A stretch of 64,000 nt of DNA from an uncultured Pseudomonas sp. (GCF_913774235.1 NZ_CAJYDW010000006.1:310001-374000), one strand, 5' to 3'. Shown: positions 19,933-29,788, counted from the first letter of the stretch. Translations and numbers: made by a program. The notes: a model not told the origin generated them from the letters alone.

Positions 19933-20564
19933 GCGGCGGCTCCTTCGCGGACATCCACCTCGCGATCGCCATGAAGGATGTCCACCAGTTTGACCGCTTC
20001 CTGCTCCATGCCCACCACCAGCTCGTCGACCCGGCGCAGCAGGTAGCGATGGAAGAACACCGCGGGAATCGCCACCAGCAGACCGGTGGCGGTGGTGACC
20101 AGGGCCTTGGAGATGCCGCCGGCGAGGATCGGCGCATTGGCCATGCCGTCGTTCATGAAGGCGCTGAAGATGTCGATCATGCCGAACACGGTGCCGAGCA
20201 GGCCCATCAGCGGTGCCAGGGCAGCGATGCTGCCGAGGGTGTTCAGATAGCGTTCGAGGTCGTGCACCACGCGGCTGCCGGCTTCCTCGATGGCCTCCTT
20301 CATGATGTCGCGGCCGTGGCGGGAATTGGTCAGGCCCGCAGCGAGGATGTCGCCCAGCGGCGAACCGGCGCGCAACTCACGCAGTCGCTCGTTGTTGAGC
20401 TGCTTGTCCTGGATCCAGCGCCAGACCTGGGCGAGCAGGTTGGGCGGCGCGACCCGGCTGCGTCTCAGGGTCCACAGCCGCTCGGCGATGATGGCCGTGG
20501 CCAGGATGGAACTGAGGATGATCGGCAGCATCATCCAGCCGCCAGCTTTGACCATTTCGAACAC
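19929..20564 (-). CDS. exbB: MotA/TolQ/ExbB-family proton channel protein
   Basis: Proton channel subunit with three membrane helices: MMLPIILSSILATAIIAERL, then a helical pair containing GSIAALAPLMGLLGTVFGMI and the segment TTATGLLVAIPAVFFHRYL. The frame is open to 20666, but the GTG at 20564 gives MFEMVKAGGWMMLPI, aligning with pseudomonad homologues, and 211 residues; a purine-rich GGGGGG stretch lies upstream. It is coupled to exbD by a 4-bp overlap. Confidence 0.9.
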   Translation of the reverse strand: MFEMVKAGGWMMLPIILSSILATAIIAERLWTLRRSRVAPPNLLAQVWRWIQDKQLNNERLRELRAGSPLGDILAAGLTNSRHGRDIMKEAIEEAGSRVVHDLERYLNTLGSIAALAPLMGLLGTVFGMIDIFSAFMNDGMANAPILAGGISKALVTTATGLLVAIPAVFFHRYLLRRVDELVVGMEQEAVKLVDILHGDREVDVREGAAA

Positions 20565-20613
20565 GAGACCGTTACCCCCCGCCGCAAAATGCCGCCACTC
20601 TAGCATGAACGTC

Positions 20614-22854
20614 TCAGGGTGTCGGCGGGGATAGCCGCCACCAAGCTGCCCTCTCGCGCTGACCACGGGGCCGCTCCCAGCGTCCGAGGGTCCAGCTCAG
20701 AGCGCCGAGTTCAGCGGTGTCATAGGCCAACACACCGCGCTCGCGATAGCGTTCCATGACGAGCGGATGTGGATGGCCGTAGCGATTGTGCCGCCCCCGG
20801 GAGATCAGCACGCCGCGGGGCTGGACGGCATCGATGAAGCAGATGCTGGAGCCACTGCGACTGCCATGGTGCGGGGCGGCGAGCCAATCCGCCGCGAGCG
20901 GCAGCCCGCTGGCCACCAGCTCGGCCTCGCGACGCTCGTCGATGTCGCCGGTGAGCAGCAGGCGTTCGCCGCTGGCGTCGATCTTGAGCACGCAGGAGGA
21001 GGCATTGGAATCCGCGCTGGGCCGCCACCAGGTGGTGAAGCTGACCTCGTTCCAGCGCCAACTGCCGCCATCCGTGCAGTCCTGGGCGCGCAAGCCGGGC
21101 TCCAGTCGGCGGGACTCGCCGCTGAGCACCCGCCCTGGCGGCAATCCTTTGGCCACGGCAGACGCCCCGCCCGCGTGGTCGGCATCGGCGTGGCTGAGCA
21201 GCAGGACATCGAGCTGATCGACGCCTGCGGCGCGCAGATTGGGTAGTACGACGCGGACGCCGCTGTCGTAGTCACCCTGCCGCGGACCGGCGTCGTAGAG
21301 CAACGCATGGTCACGCGTACGCACCAGCACCGCCAGCCCCTGGCCGACATCCAGCACGCGGATGCGCGCCTGCCCCTCGGCTGGCAAAGGCACAGGCGGA
21401 AACAGGGCAGGCAATATGAGCAGCGCGCCGTAGCCGCGCAGCGGTAACCCTGCGGGCAGCAGGGCCAGCAGCGCTCCCAGCCCCGCCAGCCACAGCGCCC
21501 AGGTGGGCGCGAGGACCGGCTGCCAGGCCGCAGCCAGGTGCGCCAAGCCGCCCAGCAGCCAGAGCAGGCCCTGGAGCAGGCCGCCGGCCAGCCACAACGC
21601 GGGAGCGCCCAGCGGCGACCAGAGCAGGGACAGCAGCGTTCCCGCCAGCGCCAGGGGCACTATGGCCAGGTCCATGAGCGGCACCGCCAGGGCATTGGCC
21701 AGCGGACCGCTCAGACTCAGGGGCAGGCCCAGCGCCAGCAGCAGCTGCGCCAGGCCCACGGCCATGCACCATTGGGCGCGTCCGAGGGTGAGCCACCAGG
21801 AAAGGCGGCCCAGGCGGCCGGCAAAGCTCCACAGCAGCAACAGCACGGCGCCAAAGGACAACCAGAATCCAGGCAGCAGACTGACCAGCGGATTGGCGAC
21901 CAGTACCAGCACCAGGGCCAGCAGCACGGCATCCGCCAGCCGCACCTGCTGGCGCCCGAGTTGCCAGACCAGGCCCAGGGTGACCATGACGCAGGCCCGC
22001 TGCACCGGTACCTCGAAGCCGGCCAGCAGTCCGTAGCCCAGCGCGGTGGCGATGGTCAGCACCGCCGCAGACAGGCGCCAGGGCAGCCGGCTCGGCCAAT
22101 AGCCACGGCGCGCCAGGGTCACCACCAAGGCATAGACACCCAGAGCGATCAGGCCGATGTGCTGGCCGGAAATCACCATCAGGTGCACGGTGCCGGTGTC
22201 CTGGAATAGTTGCCACTGGGCATCGGTGATACCGGAGGCGTCACCGACCACCAGGGCGGCGAGCAGACCGCCCTGCCCGGCCGGATCGCGACTGTGCAGG
22301 TACTGACGGATGCCGTCGCGCCAGGTCGCCAGGCCGCTAACGGCCACGAGTCGCTGGCCATCCTTGACGCTCCCGGTGGCGCCGATGCCCTGGGCGAGCA
22401 GCCAGGCCTCGCGATCCTGCCCCAGGGGATTGGCCAGTCCGGCGGGACTGCGCAGCTCCACGGCCAGCCGCCAGCGCTCGCCCGCCAGGGGGCGGGGGCC
22501 GCCATACCAGTTCAGGCGGATCAGCGCCGGCAACTTCAGGTCGCGCCGGCTGCTGGCGTCGGCGAGCAGGAAACCCACCGAATCGGTGTCCACCGCCGGC
22601 AGCCCGCTCACCCGCCCTTCGATCCACAGCACCCGCTGTTCCAGCCCCGGATCGAGACGATCGTCCAGCGCCCACTGGGCATGGAGCACGGCCCAGGCCA
22701 GGCCAAGACCGAAGGCGCCCACAGCGGCCAGCCGGGTGCCGAGCAGGATGAGGGCTACGGCAGCGAGCGCCGCCAGCAGCGGCATCGAGGGCAGGACCGG
22801 CAAGGCACGCAGCAGCAGCACGCCCAGGGCAAAGGCAAGCAGGGAGGCACGCAT
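20614..22854 (-). CDS. comEC: DNA internalisation/competence protein ComEC (Rec2)
   Basis: Inner-membrane channel that moves transforming single-stranded DNA into the cytoplasm. It has N-terminal membrane helices and an OB-like DUF4131 region, a central multi-helix competence domain (about residues 200-490), and a C-terminal metallo-beta-lactamase domain with HADADHAGG. The 746 residues are full length. It lies 49 bp upstream of exbB. With the pilus gene pilW in this window it is part of a potential natural-competence repertoire. Confidence 0.94.
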   Translation of the reverse strand: MRASLLAFALGVLLLRALPVLPSMPLLAALAAVALILLGTRLAAVGAFGLGLAWAVLHAQWALDDRLDPGLEQRVLWIEGRVSGLPAVDTDSVGFLLADASSRRDLKLPALIRLNWYGGPRPLAGERWRLAVELRSPAGLANPLGQDREAWLLAQGIGATGSVKDGQRLVAVSGLATWRDGIRQYLHSRDPAGQGGLLAALVVGDASGITDAQWQLFQDTGTVHLMVISGQHIGLIALGVYALVVTLARRGYWPSRLPWRLSAAVLTIATALGYGLLAGFEVPVQRACVMVTLGLVWQLGRQQVRLADAVLLALVLVLVANPLVSLLPGFWLSFGAVLLLLWSFAGRLGRLSWWLTLGRAQWCMAVGLAQLLLALGLPLSLSGPLANALAVPLMDLAIVPLALAGTLLSLLWSPLGAPALWLAGGLLQGLLWLLGGLAHLAAAWQPVLAPTWALWLAGLGALLALLPAGLPLRGYGALLILPALFPPVPLPAEGQARIRVLDVGQGLAVLVRTRDHALLYDAGPRQGDYDSGVRVVLPNLRAAGVDQLDVLLLSHADADHAGGASAVAKGLPPGRVLSGESRRLEPGLRAQDCTDGGSWRWNEVSFTTWWRPSADSNASSCVLKIDASGERLLLTGDIDERREAELVASGLPLAADWLAAPHHGSRSGSSICFIDAVQPRGVLISRGRHNRYGHPHPLVMERYRERGVLAYDTAELGALSWTLGRWERPRGQRERAAWWRLSPPTP

Positions 22855-22966
22855 CAGGACTCCATCCGTGGAGAACCGAAAGGTCTAAGATGCGCGGATT
22901 AGAGCAGCTTGGCGAGGGAAGAGCCAGGGCTACGGGCAGAGCCGCCAACGTAGCCTGGCGCCGGGA

Positions 22967-24208
22967 TCAATCGTAGCGCAGGGCTTCGGCCGGCGAGGTG
23001 CGCGAGGCGCGCCAAGCGGGATAGAGGGTCGCCAGGAAGCTCATGCTCAGGGCGGCCACGGCGATCAGCACCACGTCTTCCAGCTCCAGCCGTGACGGCA
23101 GGTTGCTGATGAAGTACATGTCGCCGCCGAACAGCTTGTGGCCCACCAGCCGCTCCAGGGCGGCAATCCAGTCGCTGACGTTGAGTGCCGCGATGACGCC
23201 CAGCACGCCGCCGATCAGGGTACCGACCAGACCAATCACCGTGCCCTGCACCATGAACACCGCCATGATCTGCCCCGGCGTGGCGCCCAGGGTGCGCAGG
23301 ATGGCGATGTCGGCCTTCTTGTCGGCCACCACCATGATCAGGGTGGCAATGATGTTGAAGGCTGCCACCGCGACGATCAGCAAGAGCAGCAGGCCGATCA
23401 TGGTCTTCTCCATCTGCATGGCCTGGAACAGGCTGCCCTGGGTGATCGTCCAGTCGCGGGCCTGGTAGCCCGGACCCAGTACCTTGGCCACGTCGCGGGA
23501 AATGCGCGGCGCCTGGAACAGATCGTCCAGCGCCAGACGAATGCTTTCCACCTGTCCCGGCTGCCAGCCCTTGAGCGGCGCGGCATCGGCTACGTTGATC
23601 AGCGCCAGGGAGGCATCCAGCTCGGCGCCGACCTTGAAGGTACCGACCACGGTGAAGCGGCGCAGGCGCGGGGTGATGCTGCCGGTGGCACCCACCTCGG
23701 GGATGATCACCGTGACCTGGCTACCCAGCTCCAGCTGGAAGCGCCGCGCGGCGATCTCGCCCAGCACGATGCCGAATTCGCCGGGCTTGAGGGCGTCGAG
23801 ACTGCCCTGGGTCATGCGCTCGCCGACGATGGAGACGCGCTTCTCCTGGGTCGGATCGATGCCGTCCACCAGCAGCGGCTGCATGCGCCCGCGCACCGAG
23901 AGCATGCCCTGCAACTGGGTATAGGGCACCGCCGCCAGCACATGAGGCTGCTGCTCGGCCTTGGCCGCCAGCGGGCGCCAATCGTCCAGCGGCTGGGCGC
24001 CGCTGATGAAGGCATGGGGCACCATGCCGAGGATGCGGCCGCGCATTTCTTCCTGGAAGCCGTTCATCACCGACAGCACCAGGATCATGGCCAGCACGCC
24101 CAGGGCCAGGCCGAACATGGAGACCAGCGAGAAGAAGGAGATGAACGACTTGCGCCGCTTGGCGCGGGTGTATCTCAGGCCGATGAACAGCGAAAGCGGT
24201 CTGAACAT
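22967..24208 (-). CDS. lolE: Lipoprotein-releasing ABC transporter permease LolE
   Basis: Membrane subunit of LolCDE, which extracts outer-membrane lipoproteins from the inner membrane for LolA. There is one N-terminal helix ([25 protein letters not shown] region), a periplasmic domain at about 45-265 and three C-terminal helices of the FtsX type ending in FLATLYPAWRASRTSPAEALRYD. The length is 413 residues. LolC and LolE are similar to each other; it is called LolE because it is the distal gene. Confidence 0.93.
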   Translation of the reverse strand: MFRPLSLFIGLRYTRAKRRKSFISFFSLVSMFGLALGVLAMILVLSVMNGFQEEMRGRILGMVPHAFISGAQPLDDWRPLAAKAEQQPHVLAAVPYTQLQGMLSVRGRMQPLLVDGIDPTQEKRVSIVGERMTQGSLDALKPGEFGIVLGEIAARRFQLELGSQVTVIIPEVGATGSITPRLRRFTVVGTFKVGAELDASLALINVADAAPLKGWQPGQVESIRLALDDLFQAPRISRDVAKVLGPGYQARDWTITQGSLFQAMQMEKTMIGLLLLLIVAVAAFNIIATLIMVVADKKADIAILRTLGATPGQIMAVFMVQGTVIGLVGTLIGGVLGVIAALNVSDWIAALERLVGHKLFGGDMYFISNLPSRLELEDVVLIAVAALSMSFLATLYPAWRASRTSPAEALRYD

Positions 24209-24215
24209 GACGACC

Positions 24216-24917
24216 TCAGACCTGCCGGGCCAGCGTGGCGTCGACCAGATGGCCTTCGTCCAGGCGCAGCATCCGGTCCATCTGGCCGGCCAGGGCTTGG
24301 TCGTGGGTCACCACCAGGAAGGCCGTGCGCAGCGAAGTGGACAGCTCCAGCATCAGGTCCTGGATACCGTGGGCGGTGTGCTGGTCGAGGTTACCGGTGG
24401 GCTCGTCGAGCAGCACCAGCTTGGGCTGGTTGACCAGGGCGCGGGCGATGGCCACGCGCTGGCGCTCGCCGCCAGACAGTTCGGCCGGCTTGTGGCCCAG
24501 GCGATGGCCGAGGCCGACCCGCTCCAGGAGCTTGGCGGCGCGCTCGCGGGCCTCGCCGATGGAAGCCTTGCCGATCAGCAACGGCATGCAGACGTTTTCC
24601 AGGGCGCTGAATTCCGGCAGCAGGTGGTGGAACTGGTAGACGAAGCCCATGGCACGATTGCGCAAGAGGCCACGGGCCTTCTCGTTCAGGGCCGACAGCT
24701 CTTCGCCATCGAGCCAGACGCTGCCGCTGCTAGGGGTGTCCAGGCCGCCGAGCAGGTTCAACAGGGTCGTCTTGCCCGAGCCCGAGCTGCCGACGATGGA
24801 GACGCGCTCACCCGGTTGCAGGGTGAGCTGGACGTTGCTCAGCACCTCGACGGTCTGGGGGCCTTCCTCGTAGCGCTTGCCCAGGTCCTGGCAACGCAAA
24901 ACGGCTCGATCATTCAT
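24216..24917 (-). CDS. lolD: Lipoprotein-releasing ABC transporter ATPase LolD
   Basis: ATPase of LolCDE. Walker [10 protein letters not shown] at about residues 43-51, signature [15 protein letters not shown] and Walker [13 protein letters not shown] are intact. The length is 233 residues. It overlaps lolC by 8 bp and lies 7 bp from lolE, forming a lolCDE operon. Confidence 0.97.
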   Translation of the reverse strand: MNDRAVLRCQDLGKRYEEGPQTVEVLSNVQLTLQPGERVSIVGSSGSGKTTLLNLLGGLDTPSSGSVWLDGEELSALNEKARGLLRNRAMGFVYQFHHLLPEFSALENVCMPLLIGKASIGEARERAAKLLERVGLGHRLGHKPAELSGGERQRVAIARALVNQPKLVLLDEPTGNLDQHTAHGIQDLMLELSTSLRTAFLVVTHDQALAGQMDRMLRLDEGHLVDATLARQV

Positions 24918-26160
24918 AACGCAGGGCCTCGGCGGGTTGGGTACGGGCGGCGCTCCAGGAGGGATAGAGCGTGGCCAGGAAGCTCAGGGCGAAGGACGCG
25001 CCGCAGACCAGCAGCACGTCGTGCAGCTGCAGCTGGGCCGGCAGGTAGTCGATGAAATACACCTCGGCGTTGAGGAACTGGTGTCCGGTGAGACGCTGCA
25101 CCCAGGCCAGCGCAGCGCTGACGTTGAGCGCGGCGAGCACGCCCAGTACACAGCCGATGGCCGTACCGATGACACCGATGAAGGTCCCCTGGACCATGAA
25201 CACCGCCATGATCTGCCGGGGCGTGGCACCCAGGGTACGCAGGATGGCGATGTCGGACTTCTTGTCGGTCACCACCATCACCAGAGTGGAGACGATGTTG
25301 AAGGCGGCCACGGCGACGATGAGCAGCAGCAGCAGGCCGATCATGGTCTTCTCCATGCCGATGGCCTGGTAGAGATTGCCATGGGTACGGGTCCAGTCGC
25401 GGGCGTACCAGTCGTTGCCCGGCAGTTGGCGAGCGATGTTCCAGGACACGTCGGGAGCCTGGAACAGGTCGTGCAGCTTCAGCCGCACGCCCTGCACCGC
25501 GTTCGCCGGCCAGCGTTGCAGCCGCGCCGCGTCCTCGATGTGGATCAGGCCCACGGAGCCGTCCAGCTCACCGGCACCGACGCTGAAGATCCCCACCACG
25601 GTGAATCTCTTCATGCGCGGAAACATGCCGGCAGGGGTCACGGCCACTTCGGGGGCGATGTAGGTGAGCTTGTCGCCGACCTTGACGCCCAGCTTCTCGG
25701 CGGCCAGCGAGCCGATGATGATGCCGAACTCACCCGGCTTGAGGTCATCGAGCTTACCCTCGCGCATGAAGCTGGCGATGATCGAGACCTTGGGCTCCTC
25801 GGCCGGGTCGATGGCGTTGAGCAGGACGGTCTGCACCGCCTTGTCGTGGGCCAGCATGCCCTGCAACTGGGTGAAGGGCGCGACCGCGGCCACCTGGCTG
25901 TTCTGCAGTGCCCGCTCGCGCACGCTGCGCCAGTCGGTCACCGGCTGGTAGGACTCCACCGTCGCATGGGGAATCATGCCGAGGACGCGCTCGCGCATCT
26001 CGCGGTCGAAGCCGTTCATGACCGACAGCACCACGATCATGACGACCACGCCGAGGGCCAGGCCGATCATGGAGGTGAGCGAGATGAAGGAGACGAAATG
26101 ATTGCGGCGCTTGGCGCGGACGTAACGCAGGCCAAGGTAGATCGGCAGGGGTCTGAACAT
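24910..26160 (-). CDS. lolC: Lipoprotein-releasing ABC transporter permease LolC
   Basis: First gene of lolCDE and paralogue of LolE, with the same layout: an N-terminal helix ([20 protein letters not shown]), a periplasmic domain and three C-terminal helices ending [16 protein letters not shown]. LolC normally recruits LolA through its periplasmic hook. The open frame goes 30 codons further up, but the ATG at 26160 ([19 protein letters not shown]) matches the paralogue's start and gives 416 residues. Confidence 0.93.
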   Translation of the reverse strand: MFRPLPIYLGLRYVRAKRRNHFVSFISLTSMIGLALGVVVMIVVLSVMNGFDREMRERVLGMIPHATVESYQPVTDWRSVRERALQNSQVAAVAPFTQLQGMLAHDKAVQTVLLNAIDPAEEPKVSIIASFMREGKLDDLKPGEFGIIIGSLAAEKLGVKVGDKLTYIAPEVAVTPAGMFPRMKRFTVVGIFSVGAGELDGSVGLIHIEDAARLQRWPANAVQGVRLKLHDLFQAPDVSWNIARQLPGNDWYARDWTRTHGNLYQAIGMEKTMIGLLLLLIVAVAAFNIVSTLVMVVTDKKSDIAILRTLGATPRQIMAVFMVQGTFIGVIGTAIGCVLGVLAALNVSAALAWVQRLTGHQFLNAEVYFIDYLPAQLQLHDVLLVCGASFALSFLATLYPSWSAARTQPAEALRYE

Positions 26161-26267
26161 AGGCTCGCTTGCACGGCGGAAAGACGTAGGCGCCCTGCGG
26201 GGTGGACGGCGACACCGTGCCGGCTCGCCGGCTACACTCGGAGCCATCACCCACGGAGCGGCCCGAC

Positions 26268-26819
26268 ATGACCACCCCAGACGCGCGTGAACGGCGGGAA
26301 TACTATCGCATCACCGACCGCATCGCACTGCAAATCGGCCCTGCCGAAGGCGCCTCCGGCGAGACCGCGCCGCTGTTCGCACTCCTGAGCGAACTGCACC
26401 AGCTGGAATTCGAATCCCGTCATCTGCTGCGCAACCTGGACGAGCGCGACCGCGCCATCACCGCCTGCCTGCGCCTGGTGCACAAGCGTCTCGACCTGCT
26501 CGGCCAGGCCTTCGCCTGGAACCTGATGCACGACAGCGGCGCCACTCGCGAGGTGGTGCTGTCCGAGGGCGGCCTGGCCTTCGTCGATAGCGAGCCACTG
26601 GCCTTGGGCACGCGCCTGGAGCTGCGCATGGCCCTGCCGCCCCAGGGGCTGGGCCTGCAGGTCCTCGCCGAGGTGACCAGTTGCCAGGTTGTCGCCGGCG
26701 GTCATGAAATCGGTACCAGCTTCATCGAACTGGAAGACGCCCAGCGCCAACTGCTGGCTCGCCACGTCCTGCGCCAGCAGGCCCGCGGCCGCCGCGCTGA
26801 CCGCGGAGAGGAGGCGTGA
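26268..26819 (+). CDS. PilZ-domain protein
   Basis: A 183-residue protein with an N-terminal RxxxR-type motif (ERREYYRI), a long helical insertion, and a beta-barrel-like second half that includes VLSEGGLAF. The family binds cyclic di-GMP through RxxxR plus D/NxSxxG; here the D/N position is replaced (VLSEGG), so binding may be weak or lost. The ATG at 26268 is preferred because it starts directly before the conserved RERREYYR. It is divergent from lolC and coupled to the next gene by a GTGA overlap. The position matches a pseudomonad homologue of unknown role. Confidence 0.82.
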   Translation: MTTPDARERREYYRITDRIALQIGPAEGASGETAPLFALLSELHQLEFESRHLLRNLDERDRAITACLRLVHKRLDLLGQAFAWNLMHDSGATREVVLSEGGLAFVDSEPLALGTRLELRMALPPQGLGLQVLAEVTSCQVVAGGHEIGTSFIELEDAQRQLLARHVLRQQARGRRADRGEEA

Positions 26820-27106
26820 AAGGCGCCTGGCTGGCCTTACTGCTGCTCGGCACGGCGGTACCCGGCTGGGCTGATACCCTGCAGATCCCGTTGGGCCAGC
26901 AGGGCGACCCTGGCGTCCCCCTTCCCCAGCGCGGTGACAGTCGTACTCAGGTACTGGAACGCTTCGGCCTGCCCGACCAGGAACATCCCCCGGTCGGCCG
27001 CCCGGCCATCCGCCGCTGGGACTATCGAGAGTTCAGCGTCTATTTCGAAAACGACCGGGTGCTGGATGCGGTCCGCGAACCGCGTCACCCGTCCCCCTCA
27101 CCCTAG
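26816..27106 (+). CDS. Small exported protein of unknown function
   Basis: A 96-residue protein with a clear signal peptide (WLALLLLGTAVPGWA, cleavage near residue 19). The mature part is about 75 residues and contains SRTQVLERFGLPDQEHPPVG and RRWDYREFSVYFENDRVL, which resembles the compact SmpA/BamE-like or phosphodiesterase-associated periplasmic proteins, but I cannot assign a family with certainty. The GTG start overlaps the PilZ-gene stop by 4 bp and the GDPD gene follows after 8 bp, so the three form an operon. Confidence 0.75.
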   Translation: MKGAWLALLLLGTAVPGWADTLQIPLGQQGDPGVPLPQRGDSRTQVLERFGLPDQEHPPVGRPAIRRWDYREFSVYFENDRVLDAVREPRHPSPSP

Positions 27107-27114
27107 GAGCCTTC

Positions 27115-27831
27115 ATGACCCTCATCTACGGACACCGCGGCGCCCGCGGCGAAGCGCCGGAAAACACCCTGGCCGGCTTCGAGCTGTGCCTGGAACTGGG
27201 CGTCCACCGCTGCGAGCTGGATCTGCATCTTTCGCGGGACGGCGAGCTGGTGGTGATCCATGATCCCACCCTCAAGCGCACGACCGGGCGGGGCGGCAAG
27301 GTCAGTGAAAAGGCGGTGGCCGACTTGGTGACACTGGACGCGCGCCAAGGTGGCCCGGCTTGGCCACGCCCTGCCCCCATCCCCACCCTGCGCGAACTCT
27401 TCGAGAAATGCCGCTTCGAGCATTGGCAACTGGAGGTGAAGAGCGCCTCGCGGGTACGGGCAGCGCAAACGGTCAAGGCCATCGCCCATCTGGTCGAGGA
27501 ATTCGGCCTGCAGGACAAGATCACCGTGACCAGTGCCTCGCGGGAAGTCCTGCGCGCCCTGCAGCGCGACACGCCCCACCTGGCCCGCGGACTGGTGGCG
27601 GAATACGCCTGGCTCGATCCGCTGAAGGTGGCAGCCCACTACGGCTGTCATCTGCTGGCGCTGAATTGGACGCTGTGCACTCCGGAACGGCTGCTCAAGG
27701 CCCAGCGCCAGGGCCTGCATGTCTCGGTCTGGACGGTGAACGATGCCAGCCTGATGCGCCGCCTGGCCGATTTCGGCGCGGATAGCCTGATCACCGACTT
27801 TCCAAGCCTGGCGCGGCGGACGTTGGGGTAG
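27115..27831 (+). CDS. Glycerophosphodiester phosphodiesterase-family protein
   Basis: Cytoplasmic-type GDPD of 238 residues, which hydrolyses glycerophosphodiesters to glycerol-3-phosphate and an alcohol. The catalytic signature is present: HRGARGEAPENTLAGF, the metal ligands ELDLHLSRDGELVVIHD, and EVKSA further on. No signal peptide is seen, so it is not the periplasmic GlpQ type. It is the last gene of the PilZ operon and is followed by a repeat cluster. Confidence 0.92.
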   Translation: MTLIYGHRGARGEAPENTLAGFELCLELGVHRCELDLHLSRDGELVVIHDPTLKRTTGRGGKVSEKAVADLVTLDARQGGPAWPRPAPIPTLRELFEKCRFEHWQLEVKSASRVRAAQTVKAIAHLVEEFGLQDKITVTSASREVLRALQRDTPHLARGLVAEYAWLDPLKVAAHYGCHLLALNWTLCTPERLLKAQRQGLHVSVWTVNDASLMRRLADFGADSLITDFPSLARRTLG

Positions 27832-27908
27832 GCTCCTGCCTGCCCGAGCAGTCGCGGCCATGGGGTCCGTCGCTGCGGCCGCCTCTGCGGGACTCTGATG
27901 CTTCACTG

Positions 27909-27971
27909 ATCGCGGCCATGGGCCGCTCCTACAGGCTCGATGTAACCGTAGGAGCGGCCCATGGCCGCGAT
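27909..27971. repeat. Inverted REP pair (BIME-like), 24-bp perfect arms
   Basis: Arm 27909-27932 (begins ATCGCGGCCATGGGCC) is the exact reverse complement of 27948-27971 (begins GTAGGAGCGGCCC), with a 15-nt loop. The unit with GTAGGAGCGGCC and a CATGG palindrome has the look of the REP elements handled by RAYT transposases in Pseudomonas. The structure may also act as a transcription or mRNA 3'-end barrier for the GDPD operon. Confidence 0.85.
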
Positions 27972-28052
27972 AAAGACAGCGCTCCTACCTATAGGCAAAC
28001 ACCTGTAGGAGCGGCCGCAGCGGCGGACCGCCATGGCCGTGATGCGAGCCGA

Positions 28053-28103
28053 CTCCGTAGCGTGGAAAACGGCGCAGCCTTTTCCACTGGAGGCTGCTAC
28101 GGA
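28053..28103. repeat. Interrupted palindrome
   Basis: Outer arms CTCCGTAGC (28053-28061) and GCTACGGAG (28095-28103) and inner arms GTGGAAAA (28062-28069) and TTTTCCAC (28080-28087) form a long hairpin with an internal bulge. The sequence type (GTGGAAAACGGC...) is reminiscent of dispersed intergenic repeats in pseudomonads; copy number is not visible here. Confidence 0.6.
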
Positions 28104-28189
28104 GAGGCCCCCTCACCCCAGCCCTCTCCCGAGGGGAGAGGGGGCTAGCCGAGCGAACATTCGCCTCCGTCCGCTCAACCTGGGCCGAC

Positions 28190-29584
28190 TCAGAACAACC
28201 GATTCAACCCATCGAAGGCCGCCACCCGATAGGCCTCGGCCATGGTCGGGTAGTTGAAGGTGGTGTTGACGAAATAGCGGATGCTGTTCGCCTCGCCTTC
28301 CTGGTTCATGATCGCCTGGCCGATGTGCAGGATCTCCGAGGCCTGGTCGCCGAAGCAGTGCACGCCTAGTACCTGCAGCGTCTCGCGGTGGAAGAGGATC
28401 TTCAGCATGCCCACCGGCTCGCCGGAGATCTGCGCCCGCGCCATGCTCTTGAAGAAGGCCTTGCCCACCTCGTAGGGCACCTTTTCCTGGGTCAGCTCGC
28501 GCTCGGTTTTGCCCAGCGAACTGATCTCCGGAATGGTGTATATGCCGGTGGGAATGTCGTTAACCACCCGCCCACGGTTGTCGTGAAGGATGTTGTCCGA
28601 GGCCGAGCGCCCCTGGTCGTAGGCGGCACTGGCCAGGCTCGGCCAGCCGATGACGTCGCCGGCGGCGTAGATGTTGGGGACCGAGGTCCGGTAATTCTCG
28701 TCGACGGTGACCTGGCCGCGGCTGTTGACCGAGAGCCCTACGTTCTGCAGGCCCAGGTGATCGGTGTTGCCGGTCCGGCCATTGCACCAGAGCAAGGCGT
28801 CGGCGCGCAGCTTCTTGCCGGACTTCAGGTGCAGCACCACGCCATGCTCCTGACCTTCGATGCGCTCATATTCCTCGTTGTGGCGGATGAGCACGTTGTT
28901 GTTCTGCAGGTGGTAGCTGAGGGCGTCGGAGATCTCGTCGTCGAGGAAGCTGAGCAACTGATCGCGGTTGTCGATCAGGTCCACCAGCACGCCGAGGCCG
29001 CTGAAGATGGAGGCGTATTCGCTGCCGATCACCCCGGCACCGTAGATGATCAGGCGGCGCGGAGTATGGGTCAGGGAGAGGATGGTGTCGCTGTCGTAGA
29101 TGCGCGGATGGCTGAAGTCCACGTCCACCGGGCGATAGGGCCGCGAGCCGGTGGCGATGATGACCTGCTTGGCCACCAGGCGCTCCAGGTCACCGCGTAG
29201 GTTGACGATCTCGATGGTGTTCTCGTCGGCGAAGCTGGCAGTGCCGAAGAACAGGTCGACGCGGTTACGCGCGTAATAGCTGGTGCGCGAGGACACCTGA
29301 CGGGCGATCACCCGTTCGGCGCTGCGCAGCACATCAGGGAAGGAGAACCAACGCGGCTCGCCGATGGAGCGGAACATCTCGTTGGTATTGAACTGGATGA
29401 TCTGCTTGACCGAATGGCGCAGCGCCTTGGACGGGATGGTGCCCAGGTGCGTGCAGTTGCCGCCGACCACCTGGCGATTGTCCACCACCGCCACCCGGCG
29501 GCCGTTCTTGGCGGCGTTCATCGCCGCGCCCTCGCCTGCCGGTCCCGAACCCAGTACCACCACATCGTAGCTATAGACCGCCAT
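28190..29584 (-). CDS. sthA: Soluble pyridine nucleotide transhydrogenase SthA
   Basis: FAD flavoprotein that moves reducing equivalents between NADPH and NADH. It belongs to the disulfide reductase family but lacks the redox-active cysteine pair: the usual CxxxxC site reads CTHLGT ([17 protein letters not shown]), as is normal for SthA. N-terminal FAD motif [20 protein letters not shown], a second Rossmann motif ([20 protein letters not shown]) and a C-terminal dimer domain are present. The length is 464 residues. No nqr genes follow, unlike P. aeruginosa. Confidence 0.96.
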   Translation of the reverse strand: MAVYSYDVVVLGSGPAGEGAAMNAAKNGRRVAVVDNRQVVGGNCTHLGTIPSKALRHSVKQIIQFNTNEMFRSIGEPRWFSFPDVLRSAERVIARQVSSRTSYYARNRVDLFFGTASFADENTIEIVNLRGDLERLVAKQVIIATGSRPYRPVDVDFSHPRIYDSDTILSLTHTPRRLIIYGAGVIGSEYASIFSGLGVLVDLIDNRDQLLSFLDDEISDALSYHLQNNNVLIRHNEEYERIEGQEHGVVLHLKSGKKLRADALLWCNGRTGNTDHLGLQNVGLSVNSRGQVTVDENYRTSVPNIYAAGDVIGWPSLASAAYDQGRSASDNILHDNRGRVVNDIPTGIYTIPEISSLGKTERELTQEKVPYEVGKAFFKSMARAQISGEPVGMLKILFHRETLQVLGVHCFGDQASEILHIGQAIMNQEGEANSIRYFVNTTFNYPTMAEAYRVAAFDGLNRLF

Positions 29585-29726
29585 GCTTTCTCCTCAGAAG
29601 GTTAGCCGTCCGCAGGCGACGGCTGGAGCCGGGCAGCCTCGGGAGGCCGTCCGACGTGAGACGCAAGCCCGGGGCTGCGACCTCTTGTCACGGGTGGCTA
29701 TTGTGGCGCAAAACCCGACCAAAACG

Positions 29727-29756
29727 AAAACGGGAGCCCTTATGGCTCCCGTTTTT
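29727..29756. terminator. Intrinsic terminator downstream of gap
   Basis: Arms AAAACGGGAGCC and GGCTCCCGTTTT surround a short CTTAT-type loop, with T-rich sequence on both sides. It lies 33 bp beyond the gap stop codon and ends the minus-strand gap transcript ahead of sthA. Confidence 0.8.
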
Positions 29757-29788
29757 CTTGCAAGTCAGCCTTACTTGGAAGGCAAGAC

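Larger units (their letters stand above)
27832..28189. repeat. Repeat-rich intergenic region (REP/BIME cluster)
   Basis: This 358-bp stretch has no gene. It contains several copies of a REP-like unit with core GTAGGAGCGGCC in both orientations, including a perfect inverted pair listed separately, a half-degenerate copy at 28005-28043, a hairpin at 28053-28103 and a CCCTCTCCC/GGGGAGAGGG palindrome near 28121-28143. Such elements are common between convergent pseudomonad genes. Confidence 0.8.

Noticed and set aside
28190-29584. Assignment of sthA as dihydrolipoamide dehydrogenase or glutathione reductase
   Set aside because: The redox cysteine pair is missing (CTHLGT), which is characteristic of the soluble transhydrogenase.
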